From the NCBI RefSeq assembly GCF_018139145.2, contig NC_059487.1:8701792-8765791 (forward strand): a stretch of 64,000 nt of DNA. Direction: 5' to 3'. Under the pieces are notes generated by a model, which did no database searches, was not told where the DNA came from, and saw only the letters and a list, made by a program, of their open reading frames with translations. Position 1 is the stretch's first letter; the number at the start of each line of letters is the position of its first letter. Both the position numbers and the translations under genes were made by a program. Below, piece after piece: positions 50,906-62,551 of the stretch. The DNA is from Gymnogyps californianus. Taxonomy: Eukaryota > Chordata > Aves > Accipitriformes > Cathartidae.

Positions 50906-53900
50906 AATCCCCACGAGATGCCGTTCTCAACTGGCTAATCCACCTTCTGCATATGTGTAATGCAGTCCAACCCGCACTGCATCACAAGCGGCACAGGCGC
51001 TTCCAGTACTTTTTTTTGAGCGTGTGCGAGCAATCCTGGACGACTCACGTATTATCCAATAATAATTCAATCATAATAAGTAATAAAGAATTATTTTATA
51101 AAGAGCTATCATTATTTTTGCAATTGGATGCAGGTATCATTTGCAAAATTAATTAATTTTCTCACAGTCAGGCAAGTAACAGAACCGTTAACGGGTCCTG
51201 CAATTACTTCCCTTTCTTCGAGCATTTCTGTCAAAGCAGTTTGACTTGGCAGTAGGGCCAACTTGGAGGACACAAATTTGTTTCTGGCAGCTCTGAAAGA
51301 AGGCAGACACAGGCATGTGAGCTCAGGAGAAGGGAGTTAAATGCAAGATTTCTGAAACCGTACCTGCAGAAGTATGCACCAGGAGGGACTTGCTTACAAG
51401 AGTAATACACAAACTCGCTAGTAAGTGATGTCAAAATAACACACTGACAAGCAATGCAGAGTGTTGAAACGTCACACCCTGGAGGACAAGAGGACATAAA
51501 GACAACACGGTCCAATCTAGCTGTGAAGCAAGGCACTGTGTAACAAGAGCTGGATATTTATAAAAGATTAAACTGTTAGAATCCATAGCAGCTTGTTCAC
51601 TTTAAAGCTCAAATGTTATTCTTGTTTGATAGGAAATTACTTCTAACAACTGACAAAGCCTAACAATTTGCTTTATAAGCATGCTGTGTGTAGTCACAAA
51701 CAATTTTAAGATCTATCAACCACCATTCTGTATAAAAACGTTCCTTTGCAGTAAAAGGCACAAGTACTCATTATTCAGCAGATGGCACTTGAAGTGTTAC
51801 TTATTCTAGGTTACAGCCACTAGCAGAGGGCATTGTTTTACTCACAAGTAGCGATAACATGCTTTCCAGACAAGCTTAAAAGCAAAGTCTTTATTCCGAA
51901 AGGTTTATTAGACAGAGCTTTTTATCTAATTCTCTAAGAATAAGACAAAATTAAAATTCTAATCTGTACTAAGTGAAGTTTAAAAGAAATTTTGGAGCAA
52001 TTATTCCTTTGATCTGTCATAATTTTTCCAAATTCTAGATCAGGAATACTCAGTGAGTACTGGAAAGACAAATAAGTAATGATCACAAATTACTTGGAGG
52101 AAAGAAACACTGAAGTGTTATCTATTGACCTATACAGCTCGAGCACCAGCATGGTTTCTTTTGAACACTGAGTTAAATCACCAAACTCTACACGCGTATG
52201 CAAGTGTGAGATGTCAGCTGTGATTAGTACTACCGTGTTTAAATAAGGAAGAATTTCAAAGTAATCTGGAGTAATTGAACAGAAATGGATTACTAGATGA
52301 ATGTGAAGAAAAAGCTTTAAAAGCTTTTAATTATTTTAGTTAGAAACCTCAGAGAGTACAAATTAATATCTCAGTATTAGCTTTTAACTTGTTAGGAAAG
52401 TATTGTCAAAAAACTTCAGAAGTTTATCACAACTAAAGCCCCTAACCAAGAAAAATCACAGAAATATTCTACAGACCATCCACTGCTGGGACAAATGGCA
52501 TTCTTTCTAAAAAGTACTTGCAACACATCCTCCATTAAGGGTCTGATGTTAGAGCTAGCTGAAAGTCAGAACTCCCATTCATAATGAAAAGGAAAAATTT
52601 CTGCAGAGGTAAGAAAATGTGAAATAATTCACCGGTTTCTCTTGCCTAATAAAGAAATAATTCCATAACAGTATGTTCTGAGAATTTTCTCAGCCTACCA
52701 AGCACACCTATCTCAGGAGTCCTAACCAGAGCTGGCCTTCACGGTGCTCCCATGTTTGTTACAGTCTCAATTCTGTGGCAGGAAGTGTGACCGCTTTGGT
52801 GTCCCTGATTACTAGGGTATATGGCTGCTCGTTGCTCCTTTCCACACAGCTCTTCTAGATTTGTCCAGATTCCTAGGTATGGTACTTATGTTTAACTTTA
52901 ATTTATGGGAATATTTTGCATGACTAAGTTTAAATGTGTTTCCAAAACTGGATCTAGATTTATAGCACACCAGAAACAAACGTTTATTTGACAGGCAGCA
53001 TGATACAAAGACAACTCTTCCCATAAAGCTAGACAAAATAAAACAAAAGTACTAATTGAAAGAAACCCTAGGAAACTAGAAATATTTTATTGGAAAAGAT
53101 CTCACATATGAACTTTAAAAATAATCAATTCATTTTGTCATGGACAGGTAAGTAAATATTGCATCAAAGTAACTAAAGGTGCCTGGAGGAGGAGTCGGGG
53201 AAAAAAAAAAGGCTAATTGTTTTGCTGACAGCCAAAGAAGAAACCAGAGGGAGAATCAGAACACAGAAATTGTTCCATCTTAACTCTCTGGTTGCTCCTC
53301 TGGTCCATCCTATCTTTAACAGGTGAAGTAGCATTAGTTCTTCAGTTAACAATGTAAGTATTTTGTAATATCTATTTACTGAGCAAAAATATGATTTGAA
53401 GTGTACATCACTTTGGACTTATATGCTCCTATCTTCTTTGCAGCAGATATTTAAATGCAAGTGTTGCAGTTCTTTAGTATTCTTTTTTTTTTTCAATACA
53501 GAAACATTTCTCAAGCCTTCCCAGGTACCTGTACAAAAAATGCATTGACAAAATCTAGCCAGAAAAGGAGAAGCAGTCCCTAGCTGGAGAGCACTTTTGA
53601 ACTACACTCATATACTTGTACCTACACAGCCACTATACTATTGGTAGGATTGTATTGTATTGCTGATTTCTGCACAAGAAAAGCAACAAACTTTTATATC
53701 ACTACTTCAATGCTAAAAGTAATTTTATAGCTGTACAGTTAAAAACCAAACACATTCATTACTAAACCAACCATTGGTTCCCCCCCAAGAAAATAAAAAA
53801 ACCCCCAAAACAAAACCCCCAAAACCAAAATTAAAATCCACAAAATCCCACAACTGTCACAATTTCAGGATAAGAGATTCAGTTTTTATTATACTGGTGT

Positions 53901-56500
53901 TATTTAAATATTACTATTACTAATAAATTAGCTAAACTGCCATGCAATGGGGTTTACTTGATGAGCTTTGCTCTTACATTTGTATAGTGCTGTTGGTATG
54001 GATTGTATTTCACGGAGATAAAATATAACAAGCTACCCTTCTCAAATTCTTTCTATCTAATGCAACACTTGTAAATTCACATATCCTGCCCCACGATCAG
54101 GATTATTAACAGAATGTTATGCAATGTACTTCCATGGCTTCATGGGCACCTATAAATAGTGCTCTACAATATTATTTGCGTTTGTGAACATCAGATGTGT
54201 TTATGACACAAATGGTTTGTCTGTACCACTCACTTATTAAGGGGAAGGTAAAAGCAATTTGAGGTCACGTCTCCCTAATACGCTGAAAATGCAGCTATCC
54301 AAGTGTATACACTGTTCTTGAAAACTCCCCTCTTTGTAGGGAAACGTAACTGGTATGCAAGATTAATGTATCAAATTTGCAGAAAGTACCAAAATGAAAG
54401 CCTGTAAGTGCAGATTTTATTTTTTTTTAAAGAAAGCAGGAGAATCTGTGGTATAACCATCTTCTTATGATTTTTTAAATAACGCTGCTCTTTTCCCCTT
54501 TATTTTTCTCTTCCCATCAAAAAAAAACCCAACCTCTTGTCAACTCCAATAGAAGATCAGATTACAATCTACTGAATCTAACAGTCACTCTTCTGAGCTA
54601 GCACTGACAGTGTAAATAAAGAATAGTTTATGTTAAATATAAAAACAGCATAAGCCCTGAACTATACAATAAAAGTTTAGGTGGGTGATCAATAACAGTC
54701 AACATACACTGGCAGACATTTTCTATGCTGTATTCTTAGAAGTATTCTTTCAACTCCCAGGAGGGCTGTATGGAATAGCATTCCACTTAAAAAGTGGGAG
54801 GTCTCGAGATGGGAAAGAAGCATTACAGTAGAATCTCACTATACTCCATGGTGGACTTAGTGATCGAATTTCTACACCAAAACAAGCAAAGAAAAAAAAG
54901 GCCTCCCAAAAAACTTCCCCAACTGACCAGAGATTAGGAAACCCAACCTGTCTTTCAATTTCACAGAAGCAGAAACTGAACGTGCCATGAATAGCTTGAT
55001 CAAGTCTGAATCACAGGTTTTACAGAACTTGTGACTAAAACAGCTCTATAAACTTGTGTTACAACTGGCACAAAAAGCCTGCCTCTCTCCCTACCTTTAT
55101 CTGAAATCAAATTGTTTATCACATTCCTTCCTCATACATCAGCTCCTTGTGATGAAAGCAAGCCAGTGATTAATACTTTTTATTAGGTTGGTTCCAGTGA
55201 CTTGAAATGAATTTGCCCTGACTCCTTAAGCATGCTACCACACCCACTGCATGGCACTCCAATCATGCTAGGAATGCACAATAGAAAAAAAATTATCTTA
55301 GACGATACTTCATAAATCTATAGCAATAAAACTAGCTGCGCGACGGTTTCAAGCACAAATCATCTTCAGGAGGTTCTTCCTCCCTCTCTCCAAAAGAAAA
55401 GAGGCAAACGAATAGCTTTAAAAACCTGGAGAAGGCACTGCTCTTCTGTCACTCGCGCTCTTCTCTGTGCTTAACTATAGCTCATTAAGCAAAGCATGCT
55501 GTAGAACACAGAAATGGAAAGCAGTCCAAGCTCTTTTCAATTTTGTAATTACAAAGTGACAAAATAAGAGGTTTTATCCAAGTCTTGCTCACATAGCTGT
55601 AATCTATCTTCTATTACACCAGGATCACAGATTTTATCTAAATTTACAGACTGAATTCTCCATGTATCCTTTTGCATTGTAAAACCAAAACTTACTAGAT
55701 AAAGGATGGAAAGGCTTGAATTAGCCTAGACACCATCTGACAGCAAACTATACTTAACAATTAATGATACCCTCTGTACTAATGACAACTTGTCTTGGCT
55801 TGAGTGATAGCTGCAATTTCTTTGCCTTTGGCATGATGGGAGTAAGATCAACTGTACAAAAAACAGCACCAACTTAAAAGTGATTCAGCACTGGATGTTT
55901 TTTTTTTTAATTACTGATTACCAACTGAGACTTGAGAACTGACTAGACACTCATACCTTGCCTCAACTGCATGGAGTTGTTTGAACTCCCTTCGCAGCTG
56001 TCTATATAACATTTACACAAGGATATCTCACACTGAGTTCTCTTCTATCAGGTTTATAGATTAGGGAGAGACCTATATTTCAAAGATTTGTTGACATAAC
56101 TAGATTAATCTACATGCTTTCTTCTTGCCAATACATGTAAAATTATGTAAGTGAAAAGTAATTTTTCTTCAGATTGTAAGATATTTATGGTCTCTCCACT
56201 AAGTTTTGTCAGTACCTCTCTCAGGGTAGCTAAGCAGACCTTTATATGAAAATCATTGATCTATCTGAGAATTAAACCAATAAACAAGGATACCCAAGAC
56301 AACCACTCTGACATGTTACGAGATCCTGCAATATTATTCGTAGCTAAAATGAAAACAAACTCCATGAACATCTTTATGCCCAGGATGGGCGTACAGATGC
56401 ACCCTGAGAGTAAGAGAGTTCAACCTTTCAGCCCGATCTAGACTTATTTTATGCCATCTGTCAATACATAAACTAACACTGGTGCACCTTCTGTGTTAAA
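50906..56500. other. Intergenic, upstream of PARD6B, no gene seen
   Basis: AT-rich sequence with an A/C-rich low-complexity stretch at 53780-53850 and a weak MIR-like stretch near 54950-55010. ORFs are short and lack motifs. No RNA gene recognised. Confidence 0.6.
53775..53850 (+). repeat. A/C-rich low-complexity tract
   Basis: Alternating A runs and C runs (AAAAAACCCCCAAAAC type) with almost no G. Similar tracts at 13886-13935 and 20621-20655 suggest an avian genome but are not diagnostic. Confidence 0.7.
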
Positions 56501-56879
56501 TTCGCAGGATGCCTGAGGTGCATTGATGCCACCGGCCTTCAGGGCAGCCTGGCCCTACGGGCTCCCAGCACGGAGGCTGCGAGGCGCCGAGGCCTGGCCG
56601 GCTGCCGGGCCCGCCTCCCCAACGCTGTGGGAGGGCGCGGAGGTGCGGGCTAGTGGTTGCCCGCGGCGAGGGGCGCAGCCCGAGGCCGGGCCGGCCCCAG
56701 CGCAGGGGACGACGCGCTGAGGCGCCTGAGGAGAAGGCGGGGAACCGCGCTTCAGCCAGCGCAGCCCTGTTGTGTACACACCAGACCCGGCTACTCCAGG
56801 GCAAAGGTTGCCGAGGCACATCCCACACCTGCTCCCTAGGAGAAAGGCAAAAAAAAAAAAAGACTGCCTCATCACACAA

Positions 56880-56880
<1 letters not shown>

Positions 56881-56915
<35 letters not shown>

Positions 56916-56916
56916 A
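56881..56916 (+). repeat. (TGCTCC)n hexanucleotide repeat
   Basis: Five perfect TGCTCC units and one imperfect TGCTCA, about 450 bp before the PARD6B ATG, in the promoter island. Confidence 0.95.
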
Positions 56917-56963
56917 CCCGCTCCGGGCGGCCCCTCCATCTTGGAACCCCGCCGAGCCAGGCG

Positions 56964-57029
56964 CAGGTGCGCGGCCCCTCTCGCCACCCGGCGACTGCGC
57001 ATGCTCGCCACCGGCAGGTGCGCGGCCCC
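56964..57029 (+). promoter_or_regulatory. 15-bp direct repeat with E-boxes flanking an NRF1-type site
   Basis: CAGGTGCGCGGCCCC occurs at 56964-56978 and again at 57015-57029, 51 bp apart. Each copy starts with a CAGGTG E-box, the class bound by SNAI/ZEB repressors and some bHLH proteins. TGCGCATGC (56996-57004) lies between them. Binding is inferred from sequence only. Confidence 0.65.
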
Positions 57030-57091
57030 GCCCGCCGCCGGCCGGCGCCCCCTCCTTGCGGCGCAGGCGCTGTGGCGGCGCCGCGCGGTTG

Positions 57092-57106
57092 CCCCGCCCC
57101 GCCCCC
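57092..57106 (+). promoter_or_regulatory. Tandem GC boxes (Sp/KLF type)
   Basis: CCCCGCCCCGCCCCC, two overlapping CCCCGCCCC elements, 254 bp upstream of the PARD6B ATG; a further CCCCGCCCCC lies at 57159-57168. Confidence 0.7.
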
Positions 57107-57359
57107 GCGCGGCTGGCCGCTGGCTCGGCGGCGCGGCAGGTGCCAGGAGCCGCCGTGGCCCCGCCCCCTCCCCCCTGTCTGAGGGCGGAGGCGTCGCGGC
57201 GGCAGGAGCCGGCGGAGCGGCCGCGGTTGCCGGGGGCAGTTGGCTTCGGGCCGCGCCGCTCGCCCTCCCCTTCTGCCTCTCTTCCCTTCCCGCAGGGCGC
57301 TCGGGGGCACCCGGGAGAGAGAGAGAGGAGAGAAGACGAGACACCGACCCTCCGGCGGC

Positions 57360-57425
57360 ATGAACCGGCCTCACCGCGGGGCTGCGGGCAGCCGGGGCCT
57401 GGGCACCATGGAGGTGAAGAGTAAG
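57360..57425 (+). CDS. PARD6B: PARD6B exon 1, coding part (par-6 family cell polarity regulator beta)
   Basis: The ATG at 57360 opens 22 codons, MNRPHRGAAGSRGLGTMEVK then SK, ended by the donor AAG|GTGGGT at 57426. Human PARD6B begins MNRSHR and has the same TMEVKSK end, so this start is well supported. The lysine of the VKSK motif (K20 here, equivalent to K19 of PARD6A) is the basic residue of the PB1 domain that contacts atypical PKC. A second in-frame ATG at 57408 has a perfect Kozak context (CACCATGG). PAR6 proteins bridge aPKC, CDC42-GTP and PAR3 at tight junctions and the apical cortex. The 5' UTR limits are unknown. Confidence 0.97.
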
Positions 57426-60400
57426 GTGGGTGCTGGCCACCGCGCCTGAGGGCCGCGGGCGGCGGCGGCGCCAGGGCGGGAAGGAGCTGGCCCGGCCTGG
57501 CCCTGCCCTGCGGGGGCGTCTGGTCGTAGTGTCGCTGTGGAGAAGGGCGGTGAGGGGACGCGGGGTAGGGAGAGCTGCTGACTCACCTGCCGGAGGTGGC
57601 ACCGAGGGCGAGGGGCCGGCGTCCGCCGGTGCACGGCCCCGGTGTCGCTTGAGCGCCCCTCAGGCCGCGGGGCTCGGGGAGGCGGTGGTCCCCGGATCCG
57701 CGGCTGGGGGCGGACTCCCTTCCCCACCTGCCTGTCCCTGCTCCGGCCAGCTGCCTCTGGTCTCCTCAGGCTGCTGAGCTGTGACAAGGCTAAGGTAGTG
57801 GGAGTTAGGTGGTGGTGTCGCTTACTGGGTGCGCTGTCTGCAGGGGGAGGGGGGGAAAAGTATTTTTGAAGTGTTTTACAAAAACAGGTTAGTGGAGTTG
57901 GCCCCTTAGTTTCTGCATAGACTAAAAAACATACAGAGAAGTAGGTGTTTGGGGAAAGTTTGGGATATCTGGGCCAAAAGAGATACTTGGAGTTATGATT
58001 CAAACTCCAAAACCTGTTCTTTGTCTGAATCAGAAAAAAAGTACATTTCTTTAACTTAGTGACTGTTTTTGTACTTTTTTTGTTGTTGTTTAATGACTGT
58101 GTGTTTCTGTACTTTTTTTTTTCTGTGGGGTAGAGCATACCTTGCATTACTTGATAGAGTAAGCCCTGGCTAACTTACATTAAAGTAGAGCTTGCCATCT
58201 TTTAGAGGCTATCTGAGTATTTGGCAATTGTTTTATGAGTGTGTATCTGTATGTTATGGCTTATACCGACAGTTTCTTACTGTCAAAGCTTTGCACAATT
58301 CTGTAAATTCTCTCATGGGTGTATCTGCATCCGTTCTTCCTATTGTTGTTTTTTAATGTGCTGATTAGACAAAGCCTTGCTGACAAAACTTTGATGTTCA
58401 GAAAGAAATTAGATTTTTGTTCTGGTTTATAGTTGTAAGATGTTGTTTACATGTCATTCTGCAGTTAATTGTAAAAGCGTTGGATGTGCAGTATTAGGTG
58501 GAGTGTCAACCTATTAGTTAAATAAATGTGTGTAACTTGAGTTAAAACCCCCTTTTCCTTGTCTAGGCAAATTGCAAGCGCACCTACATGGGAATGTGTT
58601 TTCTTCCATTGGTAGAAAAATATGCATTTTGTGGGCTTTTTTTAAACTGATCTACAGTCTGTTGTCTATATTCTGTACCTTCCTTTCCTGCTAATCAAGT
58701 GTTACAGCAGCAGTATAGGTGAAGCAGTACTTGTGATGTTGTGTGGTTTTTTTGAGGATAACATAGTGCTGAAACTTCTAGAAAATGTATGGTTGGTCTC
58801 TCTAGCTTGAATGATGATGATTTCTTTGAAGTGTTAAATTAACTATCATGTGGACAAAACCAGAAAGCACAGGAATAGCTGGTAGCTATGATTTCAAATA
58901 CTAGTTAAGCATAGCTGTTACTGTGGTTGGTGAAGTCTGTTTTCCATCTATGCTCTTGTAAGATTGAAAGCAATCAGTACAATGTGTTTATAAACAAAAT
59001 ACTTGTTGCCTCAGCCCAAAACTCTAGGCTTACTGTTCCCCCGTTGCATGTGTTTCCTTGATTTAAAATATGTCTAGGGATCACCTGTGTGATGTGTTCT
59101 TTGGTGTTTGTACAGAAAAGTGTAGAAGTTCTACTGAACAGGGGCTGTCTTTTAAGTGCATATTATGAAGCAGGTTTCAAGGCATTCCTAGAACTACTTG
59201 TTGCTAATGTGTTATTTAACAGCACCTTGATTTAATATAGCGTAGGAGTCATCTTCCTTTTATGAAAATAAGCAATTCTAAAGAGAAAGAAGAAAGGCTT
59301 GTGTGGGAGGTGGAGGGGACCATTACTGTGGAGTGGTCTAGGCTTTGAAGGCTTATCAGCGATGTACAGCTCTTTATTTAGGTACTCCAAATCAATAATC
59401 ATGCCCCAACTGACAAAGCTGTGCCAGCACAGCCCAACTGTAGTTGCAGTTACATGAGCAAAATCCTTTTGTTAGTCTAGCTTATTCACTTTGGGTAACT
59501 GTTCTGAACTTGCCCTAGGGAATCCCATAGTATATTAGTTCCAGTTATCCCTTTCTCTCATCATAGAAAATCAAGTCTTATACCCCAAACTAGAGTTCCT
59601 GGTGATGGTATGAAAGCCCCAAAATAAATGTCTAGTTCTTTAGATATAAAATTCAGGTCTTCCCCCCCTCTTTCTTATGACTTGGAATAATATTTTTTGC
59701 AGAATGAAATCTCATATACTGATAAGACAGATACAGTTACTGTAGTTCATGTTCTATTGTTGCTGGAGACTTATAGTATAGTGGCAGTGTGCTGTGTTAC
59801 AGAGGACTTAAATATGTCTCTCATAAGTAAGTCTTACTTGAATCGGTATCTCTAGTAACTTCCTAGTACGCTGACATTGCTTGTACTGTGTTTTCCCAGA
59901 TGAGTTACCAGTGTAACAGCATGCATTTGTAAAGAGCTCAGGTGGCAAGAAGCCTTCTCTTCTTAAGTTAGTCTCTTCCAATCTTTCATCTCCTCTAAAC
60001 TTCTTGTGAGTTGTAAGTGCAGCCCATTTAATGGAATGGAGTGCAACATTTCATATAAAATGAAAACATTTCAGGGGTTAAAATAAACTATGAAATTGCA
60101 TAGTTTTACTTTTGTCTTTATCTGCTTTATAATAGTGTTGAGCATATGGCAAGCCATGTTAGGAAATAATTTAGTCTCTTGGTGTTTGCACCAACTATGT
60201 ATAAAATCATGTGGAAAAAGATAAATCACACGTTGGAAAATCTGGCCCTTTGTATGCTTGCTGCAATAGGATTTAACATTTACTCCAAATTGACAGTGAG
60301 GTTGTTGGCTTTTTGAACTTTTATTACTGAATTATGTTTAAACTATGTAGTCTTTCGAAGCCAAACAATTGAAATGGATGCAATGCACGAACAATTCCTG

Positions 60401-62328
60401 TGGCATTCATACTTCACATAGCTGAAGAAAGATTTGAGGGACACAGGATAAAGTCTTTCACTGACATCATGATTAAATGTGCTGCTTCTGACGTGATGGG
60501 AGTTCCTCCTGCAGGCTTTTCTTTACTTTTCTTGTAAGCAGGTATGAATCATTGCTTCTGCCTTATTGTTAGTTAATGTTACTGTAATTGGAGTATTTCT
60601 AGAAGAGAAATGTTCCCAGATAATTCCTTTATGTGAAACTTTTGGAGGAAGGTGGGGTGTTGGAAGGTGTAGCTTGTTTTGCTGTGCTGTGTTTGAGTTA
60701 GCATGGTGTTAATGTGCTAACAATGGGGTCCTTGTCTCCTTATTTTCATTCCTTTGTTTGTATGTGAGAACTCTAAAGCTTTTATTCTCCAAGAGGTTGT
60801 AATCAAATGTGAGGTAGAGGTTGGTCTGGAGGCTTGATAATGTGCACCTTCACATCTGCTGTGTGTAACATACCCAAGTATGTGATACTGAGGCTCAAAC
60901 TTTCAGTCAGTGAGTATTTTGTTCCAGGTGCCTTTCTGTTCTGCTTCAAACTAAACTTGCTAAATAAATTATTTAAAGTCTTTGTGTTCACTGTAGGTCA
61001 GCAATAGAATTCACAAAAAAATGCTACCAACTTTTTTGTTTATTTTCTATTTTTTAGTGATTAGTTTATTACCCTTTTAATTCATATACAAGCTGGTCTG
61101 CTTTTAGTAACCTGACTGCTGCTATCTCTTAATTCCTTTTAGCATCTTTGGTGTGTTGTGTATGCCTGATATGGAGGTTTTGGAGTTATTTTTATCCAAT
61201 ATTCTGTTTGCTTTGGGTCCTGCCTGTGTTGGGCAGAACACTATAATTTTACCAGTTGTGCTTGCTAAAATTAAAATCTGTCTAGTCTACATCAAATGCT
61301 TGCCTTTTCATTTCCACCCAGTTTAGTCTTATGCCTACCACCACTGAATCATTGCTAGCGTTGTTTTTTAATAAGTGTTTGTAATATAGGTGATATAGGA
61401 GACTGAAGCTCGAGTGGACTAATGAGCTGGGTTTTTTTTGTTGAGTGATCATACTGACTAAATGCAAATGCTACCCCTGAAAGTACAGTGCCAATGATTA
61501 AATGGTTTTTTTTTGCATATCTTCTGAATCTTCTCTGTTTTATACCCTGGATACAACCACATTTTAAAAGACTATGCAGTCAAGATTTGAGTCTTGATTG
61601 TGCAGGCAAATCTTCTGAATGCTCTTAAGTAGTGGCTGGTTGCCTCCTTTATTATCTCTCTTTAGGTAAGAGCAGAACTGACTTGAGATCAGCTCACTAA
61701 AGCTTTACTGCACGTAGTTTGTACTGAAAAGCAGCAGCCATTCTTTGTAGTCTTCAGGTCAAAGTGGCTTTTTCATTTCTTGTCCAAACAACTGGGAATC
61801 TGAAAACTATTCAGTCTTGCATAGGTTAACCATAGCTGTATAACAATCTATACATACCGTTCTAAAGTGCACTGAAATTTCTTTGAAAAAGTTCCAGGTA
61901 GTCAACATACCATAGGAGGCTAATCATAATCTTGTTTTTGAGCCATCAGCATCAGTGCTGGGTATGAATTCTGTCCCTTACTGAGAGCATGGCTGTTTCA
62001 TAAGCATGTAAGAATCTGCAATTATTCTTGCACTAGTTTGTCAACTTAATGCTAAGCTCCCATATTAGTGAATGCTTTGACCTAAACGGAACAATGCAAG
62101 CAACTTTTACATATTCAAAAGTACATTTTTTTTTAATCAAGACTAGAAATAGTTATAACTTTGGGGAAAAAAAACCCAGTTTAAACTGATCTTTTTATGC
62201 CATTTCACTGGTTGTAGTTTTTAGTGCACTTTTAATTCCATAACATTTCTGGTTTAACATTCAAATCATTCTATTGCTTGAGGATGTTGGATTTCCATAT
62301 TAATGATATGAGATATATTTTGTTGTAG
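57426..62328 (+). other. PARD6B: PARD6B intron 1 (4.9 kb)
   Basis: It begins GTGGGT and ends TTGTTGTAG. The first 370 bp continue the CpG island and include a TGCTGACTCA AP-1/MAF-like site (57576-57585) overlapping a CACCTG E-box (57584-57589). The rest is T-rich intron without a recognised repeat or gene. Confidence 0.9.
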
Positions 62329-62551
62329 TTTGGAGCAGAATTTCGACGATTTTCTCTGGAGAGATCCAAACCTGGAAAGTTTGAGGAGTTCTATGGATTA
62401 TTGCAGCATGTGCACAAGATACCAAATGTTGATGTTCTAGTGGGATATACGGACATTCATGGAGACCTGCTGCCTATCAATAATGATGACAATTATCATA
62501 AAGCAGTTTCCACAGCCAATCCTCTACTCAGGATTTTCATTCAGAGAAAAG
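62329..62551 (+). CDS. PARD6B: PARD6B exon 2 (PB1 domain)
   Basis: 223 nt, acceptor TTGTTGTAG, donor GTAAGT at 62552. In frame with exon 1 it encodes residues 23-96 plus one base: [20 protein letters not shown], then [40 protein letters not shown] and [13 protein letters not shown]. This is almost identical to vertebrate PARD6B and holds nearly the whole PB1 domain that pairs with PKC iota/zeta. The notable change I see against remembered human sequence is GYTD for GYAD. The next exon (semi-CRIB and PDZ, most of the protein) is right of the window. Confidence 0.98.

Larger units (their letters stand above)
56520..57790 (+). promoter_or_regulatory. PARD6B: PARD6B CpG-island promoter
   Basis: About 1.3 kb of CpG-rich sequence spanning the PARD6B start codon. 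It has no evident TATA box. It holds GC boxes (57026-57033, 57092-57106, 57159-57168), an NRF1-type TGCGCATGC (56996-57004), and CAGGTG E-boxes at 56964, 57015 and 57137. A GA-rich stretch (57314-57337) lies just before the ATG. The start site was not determined. Long open frames on both strands here, up to 368 codons on the minus strand, are CpG-island artefacts. Confidence 0.85.

Noticed and set aside
56496..57602. A 368-codon minus-strand frame and several overlapping frames at the PARD6B promoter.
   Set aside because: They lie antisense to the PARD6B promoter and exon 1, are made of Pro/Ala/Arg-rich sequence plus a hexanucleotide-coded Gln-Glu repeat, and match nothing recognisable.
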